Source of the DNA: an uncultured Lentisphaeria bacterium
GTDB taxonomy: Bacteria > Verrucomicrobiota > Lentisphaeria > Victivallales > Victivallaceae
Assembly (NCBI GenBank): GCA_937888615.1
Contig: CALABZ010000441.1
Span: 1 to 31,435, forward strand
Reading direction: 5' to 3'
Length of the DNA: 31,435 bases
The notes under the pieces are model-generated. The model searched no databases, was not told where the DNA came from, and saw only the letters and a list, made by a program, of their open reading frames with translations. Within the stretch, counting starts at the first letter, position 1; every line of letters begins with the position of its first letter. The translations under genes were made by a program, and so were the position numbers. Positions 23,379 through 31,434 of this stretch are shown here, piece after piece.

Positions 23379-24437
23379 ATGAAATTGCAGGAAATCGCCC
23401 GGCTGGCCGGGGTGTCACCCGCAACGGTGTCGCGGGTGTTCAGCCATCACCCGAGCATCCGCCCCGAGACCAAGCAGCGTGTGCTCGACGTCATGGCCGA
23501 GCTGCAGTACAAGCCCAATCGGGCGGCGCGGGTGTTCAGTCATCATCCGAACGTGCGCAGCGAAATCCGGGAGCATGTCTTCGCCATCGCCAAACAATAC
23601 GGCTACCATCCGCGGCTGTCCACCAAACAGCGCAATGTGGTGATCATGGTACCCGAGGATCAGATTTACCCGATTCGGAACTGTCTGGAAATGGTGATGA
23701 TGGCGCTGACCCTGGTCCTGCCGAAACGCGGTTTCCGCATCGAAATCCTGCCGCTGGACAATCTGGAACGCCTCGACAGCATTCAGTTCTGCGGAGCCGT
23801 GGCGATCGGCGCGGAACCGGAAACATTTCGGAAATGGGGGGACCGCTTCACTGCGCCGCTGGTGCTGGTGGACCGTGACGCGCCTCCGCATTCGCCGGGT
23901 GTGTACTCGGTGCGTTCCGACGAAGCGCAAGGCATGGACATCGCCATTGCTCATCTTGCCGAACGCGGCTGCCGCAAGGTCGGGTGTATCATCTACGGCG
24001 CGCCGGGAAGCGGCAATGCCGACATCCGCCTCAGCGCGGTCATGAAAGCCTTGAAAAAACGGAAACTGCCGGCTTCGCTCAATCTGATTCATATCTGCAA
24101 CGACGAGAAATATGTGGAGAATATCGGCAAACTGCTCCGGCTCGGCATCGACGGATTGTTCTGTCCGGGCGGGAATGCGGGGATTGTGGCGGCGTATGCG
24201 CTGTCGCTTTTCAACCGGCGTGTACCAGACGACGTTTCGCTGATCGCCTCCGAACACAAATTGTTCTCTCATTACGCGACGCCTCCGCAGACGACGATCA
24301 CCCAGGACCATATCGGGCTGGCGGAAATCGCGGCGGATATCATCGAATCATTCCCCGAAAAACCGTCCAGGACGCAATGTTCGGTATTGCCCTACAGCCT
24401 GATCGTCCGCGACAGCGTCAGGCAGTCCGAGGCTTGA
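23379..24437 (+). CDS. LacI-family regulator with internally duplicated DNA-binding/hinge segment
   Basis: 352 residues. The HTH is LQEIARLAGVSPATVSRVF (3-21). Residues 19-46 (RVFSHHPSIRPETKQ...) are repeated with divergence at 51-78 (RVFSHHPNVRSEIRE...), so helix 3, the linker and the region up to the hinge occur twice, 32 residues apart, before the effector domain starts near KQRNVVIMVPED. The effector domain has the LacI pattern (GAVAIGAEPE, PLVLVDRDAPP, GIDGLFCPGGNAGIVAAYAL, DVSLIASEHK, PQTTITQDHIGLAEIAADII). I chose ATG 23379 because ATGGAGG is 8 bp upstream; the frame is open to 23334, but that part lacks family similarity and would overlap the promoter. It probably regulates the divergent epimerase operon. 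Confidence 0.92.
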   Translation: MKLQEIARLAGVSPATVSRVFSHHPSIRPETKQRVLDVMAELQYKPNRAARVFSHHPNVRSEIREHVFAIAKQYGYHPRLSTKQRNVVIMVPEDQIYPIRNCLEMVMMALTLVLPKRGFRIEILPLDNLERLDSIQFCGAVAIGAEPETFRKWGDRFTAPLVLVDRDAPPHSPGVYSVRSDEAQGMDIAIAHLAERGCRKVGCIIYGAPGSGNADIRLSAVMKALKKRKLPASLNLIHICNDEKYVENIGKLLRLGIDGLFCPGGNAGIVAAYALSLFNRRVPDDVSLIASEHKLFSHYATPPQTTITQDHIGLAEIAADIIESFPEKPSRTQCSVLPYSLIVRDSVRQSEA

Positions 24438-24454
24438 AAATCCCGGATCGGCCC

Positions 24455-24482
24455 TTGTAAAATTTCCGGGAAATGATATAAT
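24455..24482 (+). promoter_or_regulatory. Sigma70 promoter of the alpha/beta hydrolase gene
   Basis: TTGTAA (24455-24460), 16 bp, perfect TATAAT (24477-24482). A 7-bp inverted repeat TCCCGGA...TCCGGGA (24441-24447 and 24465-24471) brackets the -35 box; it has no T-run, so an operator is likelier than a terminator. Confidence 0.65.
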
Positions 24483-24510
24483 ATCTGAAATATACTATGA
24501 AGGAAATTCA

Positions 24511-25482
24511 TTGACCATGAACAATAAATCCTGGCCGGCAGGCATAGAAAAAATCTCATATCCGAGTTCAATCGATCATTCATTGCAGAACAGCATGTTC
24601 TATAACCCGGGCGGACGGAAAATGCCGCTGCTGATCGCCCTCCACACCTGGAGCGCCGGTTACAACCAGCCGAATTGCGAATATGCGGAATGGTGCGTGG
24701 CCAAAGGCTGGGCTTTCATGCATCCCGATTTCCGGGGATTCAACGACAAACCGGAAGCCACTGGCTCGGACCTGGTGGTGGCGGATATCGTCAGTGCCGT
24801 CGAATACGCCCGCGGTGTCGCGGACATTGACCCCGAACGCATTTACCTGATGGGGTGCTCCGGCGGTGGTTATGCGTCGCTGTTGCTGGCGGGCAGGCAT
24901 CCTGAAATCTGGGCGGGGGTTTCCGCCTGGGTTCCGATTTTCGACCTGGCGATGTGGCACCGGGACTGCACGGTTCGCGGAAACGGTTACGACAAACATA
25001 TGGAACTCTCCTGCGGCGGAGCGCCGGGAAGCGGCGCCGCCGTCGATGCCGAATACCGCAGACGTTCCGCCCGTACCTGGCTGGCGAATGCGAAAAATGT
25101 GCCGCTGGACATCAATGCCGGTATCGTCGACGGTCACAGGGGATCGGTCCCGATCCGGCATACGTTGAATGCCTACAACCTGTTGGCCGCGCCCGCGGAC
25201 CGGGTGGCGGAGGCGGATATCGAATACATGACCGCCAAGGCGGAAGTTCCTGCCGCCCTGCGTGATCCGGTGTTGAACGATTCGCTGTACGGACAGATGC
25301 CGCCGCTTTTTCGTAAAATCTCCGGCGATGTCCGGGTGACGATTTTCGACGGGGGGCATTCGGTGGTTTATCCGGCGGGGCTGGCCTGGCTGGAACAGCA
25401 GAGGAAAGGAAAGCCGGCCGTGTGGCAAATTGAAGCCACCGAGGTGTTGTCCGGCTCTGAAGGGGCAGAGGTTGCCCGGTAA
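24511..25482 (+). CDS. Alpha/beta hydrolase, prolyl-oligopeptidase-like family
   Basis: 323 residues with no signal peptide. The nucleophile elbow is GCSGGG with S117; PLLIALHTWSAGYNQ forms the oxyanion-side strand, VADIDPERIYLMG leads to the elbow, and INAGIVDGHRGSVPIRH followed later by FDGGHSVVYPAG supply likely aspartate and histidine. Similar proteins in Lentisphaerota and Verrucomicrobiota are annotated as prolyl oligopeptidase or acetylxylan-esterase-like; the substrate is unknown. Start: AGGAA (24501-24505) is 5 bp before TTG 24511 and 11 bp before ATG 24517, so either may be used. It has its own promoter. Confidence 0.82.
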   Translation: MTMNNKSWPAGIEKISYPSSIDHSLQNSMFYNPGGRKMPLLIALHTWSAGYNQPNCEYAEWCVAKGWAFMHPDFRGFNDKPEATGSDLVVADIVSAVEYARGVADIDPERIYLMGCSGGGYASLLLAGRHPEIWAGVSAWVPIFDLAMWHRDCTVRGNGYDKHMELSCGGAPGSGAAVDAEYRRRSARTWLANAKNVPLDINAGIVDGHRGSVPIRHTLNAYNLLAAPADRVAEADIEYMTAKAEVPAALRDPVLNDSLYGQMPPLFRKISGDVRVTIFDGGHSVVYPAGLAWLEQQRKGKPAVWQIEATEVLSGSEGAEVAR

Positions 25483-25557
25483 AAGCGGCATCAAACACCG
25501 CCTTGGATACCTTTCGGGAATTGATCGGATACCACTTCGAGTTCTTTTGTAATTCAT

Positions 25558-25637
25558 TTGACATTTGCGGAAAATTTGTTATATTACCATATGCTATTGT
25601 CAGTTGCAGGAGCATAATGCAACTGACAATAGTTTTT
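25558..25637 (+). repeat. Promoter-hairpin-T-run module, copy 3
   Basis: Plus strand: perfect -35 TTGACA (25558-25563), 16 bp, TATATT (25580-25585) in the shared GTTATATTAC box, 8 bp, then a perfect 15-bp stem CTATTGTCAGTTGCA / TGCAACTGACAATAG (25594-25608 with 25618-25632) around a 9-base loop, directly followed by five T (25633-25637). The outer stem ATTGTCAGT is the same as in copies 1 and 2, while the inner stem and loop differ. The element ends 172 bp before the RND operon's start codon. It could also terminate the hydrolase transcript, but copies 1 and 2 have no upstream gene on their strand. The remaining ~110 bp to the RND promoter show only another GAATTCAAGGC at 25700-25710. Confidence 0.75.
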
Positions 25638-25747
25638 CAGGTATTTCGGAGAAGGGAAGGGGTTGGTTTTGCTGTCCGGCATTTGTCGTCGTCTTACGGG
25701 GAATTCAAGGCAAGAGCGCTAATTCCAGAAAAAAATGATTCCCGAAG

Positions 25748-25785
25748 TTGGTTTTCTCGATTTCGTGTATTATATTTGAGAAAAC
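25748..25785 (+). promoter_or_regulatory. Promoter of the RND efflux operon with bracketing inverted repeat
   Basis: TTGGTT (25748-25753), 17 bp, TATATT (25771-25776). A perfect 8-bp inverted repeat GTTTTCTC / GAGAAAAC (25751-25758 and 25778-25785) brackets the -10 box, a good place for a repressor. No regulator gene is adjacent. The ribosome-binding site GGGAGG is at 25795-25800. Confidence 0.6.
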
Positions 25786-25809
25786 AACCAAATCGGGAGG
25801 AATATTTTG

Positions 25810-27051
25810 ATGCGACTTTGGCATATTACGATCTGCGCCGCGATCTTGTTTTTACTGGGGGGCTGTGAAAAAGAAACCCCGCCGCCGCCACCGACCGTTG
25901 TCACCGTGAGCCCCGTCATATCCGGAGTGATTACACCCCGCCTGCAATTGATCGGGCAGGTCATGGCGCAAAATACCGTGGACCTGGTCGCCCGGGTCAA
26001 GGGATTTCTGCAAAAAAAGAATTTCGATGAAGGCGACCTGGTCAAAAAGGGGACGGTTCTTTATGAAATCGAGCCGCAGCAATATCAGGCCGATTTACAG
26101 ACTGCCCAGGCGAACTACGAGAAGGCTCTGGCCGTTCAGAAAAACGCCGATTCCGACTATGCCCGGCAGGAATCCCTGTACAAAGGGGATGCCGTTTCCG
26201 AGCGTGTCCGCGATGAGGCGCTGGCCCGTAAAATGGAGGCCGCGGCCCAGGTGCTGGGCGCCCTGGCCGCCATCGAAAATGCAAAACTGCAATTAAGTTA
26301 TACGAAAATTCCGGCGCCGTTTGACGGGCGGGTCGGGCTGGTGAAATATAATCTCGGCAATGTCGTCAGTGCGGAAAGCGGTCCGTTGCTGACCATTGTG
26401 AGCATTGATCCGATGGATGTGGAGTTTTCCATCAACGAGGTGTCATTGCTGAAGATCAAGCAGACGGTCGGAATCGACAAACCGGTCAGTGATCTTGTCC
26501 GCGTGACGTTGCTTTTTCAGGACGGCATGGCCTATGACGAGGAGGGGGAAATCACCAAACGCGACAACCGGGTCAATCCGAATACCGGGATGCTGAAAGT
26601 GAAAGCGACCTTCAACAACCCCAAACAAATCTTGATGGACGGTATGTATGTGAAAGTCCAGTTGGAGCCGTTGAAGGCTCCGGAGACTTTGATTATCCCG
26701 CGCCTGGCGGTACAGGAAAGCCAGGGGTCGAAATATGTTATGGTCGTGGATAAGGACAATACGGTCAGCCGCCGTTTCGTCCAGCTGGGTTATAACGACG
26801 ATGTGTTTGTCCAGGTAAAAAACGGACTGAAGAAGGGGGAAACAATCGTTATCGAAGGTGTCCAGAAAATTCGTCAGAACAGCAAAATCGCCCCGAAGAC
26901 GGATGAAAATTACACCTCACAGGAAGCCGCCAAGTCTATTTATCTGGCCAAAGCTCCGCCGAAAATCGGTTTCGATAAGCCGGAAACGGCGGCACCCGCG
27001 GCAAAAACGGGCGACGCCAAGGCGGAAACGACGGGCGGGGCTGCCAAATGA
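25810..27051 (+). CDS. RND efflux periplasmic adaptor (membrane fusion protein), lipoprotein
   Basis: 413 residues. Lipoprotein signal peptide with lipobox LLGGC (C19), then a proline-rich linker. The adaptor domains follow in order: barrel-sandwich hybrid half (QVMAQNTVDLVARVKGFLQKKNFDEGDLVKKGTVLYEI), alpha-hairpin (DLQTAQANYEKALAVQKNADSDYARQESL), second lipoyl half (LSYTKIPAPFDGRVGLVKYNLGNVV), beta-barrel and membrane-proximal domain (IPRLAVQESQGSKYVMVV). The tail of ~50 residues is rich in Ala, Lys and Thr. It links the inner-membrane pump to an outer-membrane channel. ATG 25810 is used (GGGAGG 9 bp upstream); a TTG codon earlier is less likely. Overlaps the pump gene as ATGA. Confidence 0.93.
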   Translation: MRLWHITICAAILFLLGGCEKETPPPPPTVVTVSPVISGVITPRLQLIGQVMAQNTVDLVARVKGFLQKKNFDEGDLVKKGTVLYEIEPQQYQADLQTAQANYEKALAVQKNADSDYARQESLYKGDAVSERVRDEALARKMEAAAQVLGALAAIENAKLQLSYTKIPAPFDGRVGLVKYNLGNVVSAESGPLLTIVSIDPMDVEFSINEVSLLKIKQTVGIDKPVSDLVRVTLLFQDGMAYDEEGEITKRDNRVNPNTGMLKVKATFNNPKQILMDGMYVKVQLEPLKAPETLIIPRLAVQESQGSKYVMVVDKDNTVSRRFVQLGYNDDVFVQVKNGLKKGETIVIEGVQKIRQNSKIAPKTDENYTSQEAAKSIYLAKAPPKIGFDKPETAAPAAKTGDAKAETTGGAAK

Positions 27052-30000
27052 TCAGCAGTTTTTTTATTCATCGACCGCGTTTCGCTTTCGTCATTTCGAT
27101 CGTAATCACGATCGCAGGGCTGATTGCGATCAAGGTTTTGCCGGTGGCGCAGTACCCGGATATTACGCCCTCGCAGGTGGCGGTGTCCGCCACGTATCCC
27201 GGAGCCGACGCCATGACCGTACAGGAAACGGTGGTCGAACCCATCGAAGCCCAGGTGAACGGGGTGAAACGGATGATTTACATGTCCTCGACCAGTGCGG
27301 ATTCCGGGGCGGCTTCAATCATTGTGACCTTCGGCATCGGTACCGACGGCGACATGAATACTGTGAACGTGCAGAACCGGGTCAACTGGGCTTCGGCGCG
27401 CCTGCCGCAGGAAGTGACCCGGCAGGGGATCGTGGTCAAAGAAAAATCCAGCAATATGCTGCTGGTGCTGTCGCTGTATTCACCCAAGGGAACCTATGAT
27501 TCGCTGTGGCTGAACAACTATATCTCGCTGAATATCAAGGATGAAATTGCCCGTATCCCCGGCGTCGGCGATGTTCAGCTCCTTGGTGGCGCTGATTATT
27601 CCATGCGAATCTGGGTGGACCCGGACCGCATGGCCAGTTTGAACATGACGGTGGACGAAATCATCAATGCGGTCAAAGCGCAGAACGTCCAGGTTTCCGC
27701 CGGGGCGCTCGGCGATGCTCCGACCGGGAAGAATCAGTTGTTCCGCTACGCGATTCAAACTCAGGGGCGGTTGACGGATGTCAAGGAGTTCGAGAATATC
27801 GTGGTGCGTTCGCTGCCGAACGGACAGCAGGTACAGGTCAGGGATGTGGCCACCGTCGAACTCGGTGCGGAAAGTTATTTTTCATCGGGCAAGTTCAACG
27901 GCAAGGATGCCGCGTTGATGGCGATTTATCAGTTGAACGACGCCAACGGCATGCAGATTGCCGAACTGTGCCGCGAGAAACTCAGGGAATTGAAGACCCG
28001 TTTCCCGGAAGACCTTGACTACGATTTCAATTACGACACGACCGAGTTCATCCAGTCCTCGATTGACGAAGTGGTCAAGACATTGTTCGAGGCGGTGGTC
28101 CTGGTGGTGCTGGTGACATTCATCTTCCTGCAGGATTGGCGCTCGACGCTGGTGCCGACCATCGCCATTCCGGTGTCGCTGATCGGTACGTTTGCGGTGA
28201 TGCAGGTGATCGGATACTCAATCAATTTGATCACGCTGTTCGGGCTGATCCTGGCGATCGGGATCGTGGTGGACGACGCGATCCTGGTGATCGAAAACGT
28301 CAGCCGGCTGATGGAGGAGGAAAAACTCCCGGCGAAACAGGCGGCGCTTAAATCCATGGAACAGGTGACGGGGCCGATCATCGCCACGACGGCGGTGCTG
28401 ATGGCGATGTTTATTCCAATCTGTTTCATGGGAGGGATTACCGGCGAAATGTACCGCCAGTTCGGCATTACGATTTCGGTGGCGGTGGCGATTTCATCCA
28501 TCAATGCTCTTACCCTGAGCCCGGCGTTAAGCTCGATCCTGTTGAAAGCTCCGGGGGGGGCGGAGAAAGAAAAAGGCTTTTTTCACCGCTTGCTGGATAA
28601 AGTGTTTTTTAACTGGTTCAATCGTTTCTTCGACAAAATGACCCGTGCTTACTCGGCGGTGGTGGGACGGGTGATCAAGCGCGTGGCGATGCTGCTGGTC
28701 GCTTATGCGGTGCTGCTGGTGGTGATCGGACAGGTGTATAAGTCGTTGCCCACCGGGTTTATTCCCGAGGAAGACATGGGGGCGTTTTTCATCAACGTGC
28801 AGTTGCCGGACGCCGCGGCGATACCCCGTACCCAGGCGGTGATGGACAAAGTCACCAGGGCGCTGGACGACATCCCGGGGGTTCGGTGCATCGCGTCGAA
28901 TACCGGTTACAGCATCCTGACCGGCACTACCGCCAGCAATACCGGCTTTATCATCTGTACCTTGAAGCCGTGGGACAAACGCAACGGAAAAGGGTTGAGC
29001 CAGGCGGATATTATCAAGGAAGTCCGGAAAAAAGTCTCGGTGCTGCCGGAAGCAATTATCATGCCATTTACGCCTCCGGCCATTCCGGGGATCGGGTCCA
29101 CCGGCGGTTTTTCGTTCGTGGTTCAGGACACCTCGGGGACGCACCCGGAGGAAATGGCCCGGGAACTCAACGCGCTGATTGAGGCGGCCAATAAAAATCC
29201 CGCAATAACCGGTGCTTTTACGACGTTCCGGGCATCGGTGCCGCAGGTTTATCTGGAAATCGACCGGCAGAAAGTTTTGAAAATGGGGGTGTCGCTGGAC
29301 AACATCAATCAGGCCCTTCAGAGTTTGACCGGTTACAGCTATATCAACGACTTCAACAAGTTCGGCAAAGTGTATAAAGTGGAAATCCAGTCGCAGATTC
29401 CTTATCGCTCCACCATCGAAGGTATTACCAACCTTCATGTCCGCAATAGCAATGGCGACATGATTCCGCTGAGCACCATGGTCAATGTGTCGGAACGCAT
29501 GGTGCCGCAGTATCTGAGCCGTTACAATATGTATTCCTCGGCCGTCATCAACGGCGACGCGGCGCCGGGATACAGTTCGGGACAGGCCATGGCCGCCATG
29601 GAAAAGGAAGCCCATCAACTGTTGCCGCCGACGATGACGTTTGACTGGACCGATATGTCTTATCAGGAACGCCTGGCCAGCGGCCAGATGGGGCTGATCA
29701 TGACGGTGGCGCTGTTATTCATGTACCTCTTCCTGGTGGCGCAGTACGAAAGCTGGATGATTCCGCTGGCGGTGCTGCTGTCGGTGCCGGTGGCGTTCTT
29801 CGGCGCGTTGATTTCGCTGTTGGCGCTGGGGCTGGACAACAATATTTACACCCAGGTGGGTTTTGTACTGTTGTTCGGGGTGGCGTGCAAAACGGCCATC
29901 CTGATTGTGGAATTCGCCAAGGTTCAGCATGAGGACGAGGGAATGGGAATTGTCGAGGCCGCCGCTTTTGCCGCCAAACTGCGTTTCCGCGCGGTGCTGA

Positions 30001-30218
30001 TGACCGGGATTTCGTTCCTGCTGGGGATATTCCCGCTGGTGGTGGCGACGGGGGCCGGCGCGGCCAGCCGTCGTTCGCTGGGGACCGCGATTTGCGGGGG
30101 AATGCTGGCGGCGGTGGTGGTCGGCACCATCTTGATTCCGGGCTTTTATGTGACGGTGCAGAAGATTATCGAGTTTGCTTTGCGCAAGGAAAAAGGAACC
30201 GTTCAAAAAGAGGCGTGA
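27048..30218 (+). CDS. RND multidrug efflux pump, HAE1/AcrB type
   Basis: 1056 residues, full length. It opens with FFIHRPRFAFVISIVITIAGLIAIKVLPVAQYPDITP, as in AcrB and MexB. The proton-relay residues are present: D409-D410 in GIVVDDAILVIENV of TM4 and K948 in GVACKTAILIVEFAK of TM10. Two large periplasmic loops and twelve membrane segments are visible in the hydrophobicity pattern. It exports drugs, bile salts or other amphiphiles using proton motive force. No TolC-like outer-membrane factor follows, so one must be encoded elsewhere. The stop codon lies inside the terminator hairpin. Confidence 0.96.
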   Translation: MISSFFIHRPRFAFVISIVITIAGLIAIKVLPVAQYPDITPSQVAVSATYPGADAMTVQETVVEPIEAQVNGVKRMIYMSSTSADSGAASIIVTFGIGTDGDMNTVNVQNRVNWASARLPQEVTRQGIVVKEKSSNMLLVLSLYSPKGTYDSLWLNNYISLNIKDEIARIPGVGDVQLLGGADYSMRIWVDPDRMASLNMTVDEIINAVKAQNVQVSAGALGDAPTGKNQLFRYAIQTQGRLTDVKEFENIVVRSLPNGQQVQVRDVATVELGAESYFSSGKFNGKDAALMAIYQLNDANGMQIAELCREKLRELKTRFPEDLDYDFNYDTTEFIQSSIDEVVKTLFEAVVLVVLVTFIFLQDWRSTLVPTIAIPVSLIGTFAVMQVIGYSINLITLFGLILAIGIVVDDAILVIENVSRLMEEEKLPAKQAALKSMEQVTGPIIATTAVLMAMFIPICFMGGITGEMYRQFGITISVAVAISSINALTLSPALSSILLKAPGGAEKEKGFFHRLLDKVFFNWFNRFFDKMTRAYSAVVGRVIKRVAMLLVAYAVLLVVIGQVYKSLPTGFIPEEDMGAFFINVQLPDAAAIPRTQAVMDKVTRALDDIPGVRCIASNTGYSILTGTTASNTGFIICTLKPWDKRNGKGLSQADIIKEVRKKVSVLPEAIIMPFTPPAIPGIGSTGGFSFVVQDTSGTHPEEMARELNALIEAANKNPAITGAFTTFRASVPQVYLEIDRQKVLKMGVSLDNINQALQSLTGYSYINDFNKFGKVYKVEIQSQIPYRSTIEGITNLHVRNSNGDMIPLSTMVNVSERMVPQYLSRYNMYSSAVINGDAAPGYSSGQAMAAMEKEAHQLLPPTMTFDWTDMSYQERLASGQMGLIMTVALLFMYLFLVAQYESWMIPLAVLLSVPVAFFGALISLLALGLDNNIYTQVGFVLLFGVACKTAILIVEFAKVQHEDEGMGIVEAAAFAAKLRFRAVLMTGISFLLGIFPLVVATGAGAASRRSLGTAICGGMLAAVVVGTILIPGFYVTVQKIIEFALRKEKGTVQKEA

Positions 30219-30248
30219 GGATAATGCCTCTTTTTGAATAAAATTTTT
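30202..30248 (+). terminator. Rho-independent terminator of the RND operon
   Basis: A perfect 13-bp inverted repeat TTCAAAAAGAGGC / GCCTCTTTTTGAA (30202-30214 and 30226-30238) with an 11-base loop; a T-run follows at 30244-30248. Its left arm overlaps the last codons of the pump gene. A5 and T5 in the stem make it plausible in both directions, which would also serve the convergent isomerase gene. Confidence 0.85.
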
Positions 30249-31012
30249 ACAGGCGGACCAGCTCGTTCAGGGTGACTGCATCCGCTTTCAGTTGTTCGAG
30301 CGAATCGTCCTTGATGAATTCCAGCATGGCGACATGGTCGTATTCGGAACGCTTGATCAGCTCGAAATACCGTTTCCACTCTTCGAATCCCTCCGCCAGC
30401 GGCAGGCGGACGATCTCGCTTTCTTCGGCGCGCCATTGGAATACATGGACATTGGTCAGGCGCGGCAGTACTTGTTCAAGCCCTGCCAGACGATATTCGA
30501 TGGAGGTGCCGACCGGCGGCTGCCAGTAGGTGTAGAAATTGGATGAACTGATTTCCTCGAGCATGCGCATGGCCGAAGCGTTGGTGTCGGTAATGGTGTT
30601 GCGGTGGTATTCGGTGCTTATGGAAATGCCCCGCGAGGCGGCGATTGCCGAAATTCGGCGGAGATCCGAAATAATGTTGCCCCATTGTTCCTCCGAACAC
30701 TCTTCGCTGCCGACATTGCCCGCCCAAACCCGGACGGTGGGGGCGCCGAGGAGGGCGGCCGTTTCCACAATGCCGCTGAAATCGGGTTGTTCGGGGACTC
30801 CGGCCCGGTAATAACTGCCGTAGGCGGCGCAGAGCAGATTTTTCTTATCCATCAGTTTGCGGATTTCGGCGGCGGTGTCGAGATCGCCGTGGGGAACATG
30901 GACGTCGCCGCCCCATTCAATATAAGCGCAATTTATTTTCCACCGCGATATCGGTAAGTTCGGCGGCCGGAATTTTCCGGAACGAAACAGAAACGAGACC
31001 ACTGTTGATCAT
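30247..31012 (-). pseudogene. Sugar phosphate isomerase/epimerase (xylose-isomerase-like TIM barrel), frameshifted
   Basis: The intact part reads CAYIEWGGDVHVPHGD onward, with TEYHRNTITD (a metal-ligand glutamate) and MLEFIKDDS (terminal glutamate), typical of the AP endonuclease 2-like isomerase family acting on ketoses and inosose. The N-terminus is in another frame: ATG 31012, with AGGAG 9 bp upstream, encodes MINSGLVSVSFRKIPAAELT, DIAVENK, then runs into a stop. Removing one base near 30930-30933 joins the two into VENK-CAYIEWGGD, exactly as expected for the family (about 254 residues in all). The break is therefore either a true +1 frameshift or a sequencing error. The in-frame start at 31002 gives a spurious N-terminus. 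No clear promoter is visible upstream. Confidence 0.85.
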
Positions 31013-31139
31013 TTCCAATAACTCCTTGAATGACAAATAAAATATGATAAAGGGAATGTAGCATCGTTTGGTGAAAAATCCCGTCCGAAGTGAAAAAAAC
31101 AGCGAAATACGTTGTCAGGCGGTACGGCGGAAAAGAAAA

Positions 31140-31170
31140 AAGAACCGTTCCTTGCGGGGGAACAGTTCTT
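31140..31170 (-). terminator. Rho-independent terminator of the YbjN-like gene
   Basis: On the minus strand AAGAAC-T-GTTCC and GGAAC-G-GTTCTT form an 11-bp stem interrupted by one mismatch, followed by a T-run. It lies 16 bp after the stop of the gene at 31186. The remaining bases from 31013 to 31139 show no other feature. Confidence 0.75.
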
Positions 31171-31185
31171 GGGGTTGTATTTCAA

Positions 31186-31434
31186 TCAGTCGAGAATAAT
31201 ATTCTGGTTGCGAGCCTCGCAAACCATTTCTTCGGTGATCTGATGCAGCCAGCGTAACGAAATAAGCAGATTGAACGGAATGACACCGTTGTCATACACA
31301 AGATCGTATTCGACTTGCATGGAGCCGATACTGTCTTTGCCGTCTTCGTTTTCTTTTTTCGGAATGAATGAAATTCGCGCCAATACCTTGTTGGCGTTCC
31401 AATGGTTGGCGAAGCAGATGCAGTCTGTGTCGGA
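31186..31434 (-). CDS. YbjN-domain-like protein, 5' end outside the window
   Basis: The C-terminal 82 residues are present; the frame is open to the window edge, so the gene continues beyond 31435. It reads ICFANHWNANKVLARISF, then MQVEYDLVYDNGVIPFNLL and ISLRWLHQITEEMV. This resembles the YbjN (sensory-transduction regulator-like) domain, in which an NxWN segment precedes two strands and a C-terminal helix. The function of such proteins is poorly known. The TTG at 31381-31383 is an internal codon, not a start. A terminator follows the stop. Confidence 0.6.
   Translation of the reverse strand, partial: SDTDCICFANHWNANKVLARISFIPKKENEDGKDSIGSMQVEYDLVYDNGVIPFNLLISLRWLHQITEEMVCEARNQNIILD

Noticed and set aside
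24441..24471. Terminator for the LacI gene (TCCCGGA...TCCGGGA)
   Set aside because: The stem is only 7 bp with a 17-base loop and no T-run, and it overlaps the next promoter.
25594..25637. Simple terminator of the alpha/beta hydrolase gene
   Set aside because: Possible as a side effect, but the same element occurs twice where no gene precedes it on that strand, always directly after a promoter-like sequence, so termination of an upstream gene is not its only role.
30247..31002. Intact 251-codon isomerase gene starting at 31002
   Set aside because: Its first ~26 residues do not fit the family, whereas the other frame from ATG 31012 encodes the expected N-terminus; the gene is frameshifted.
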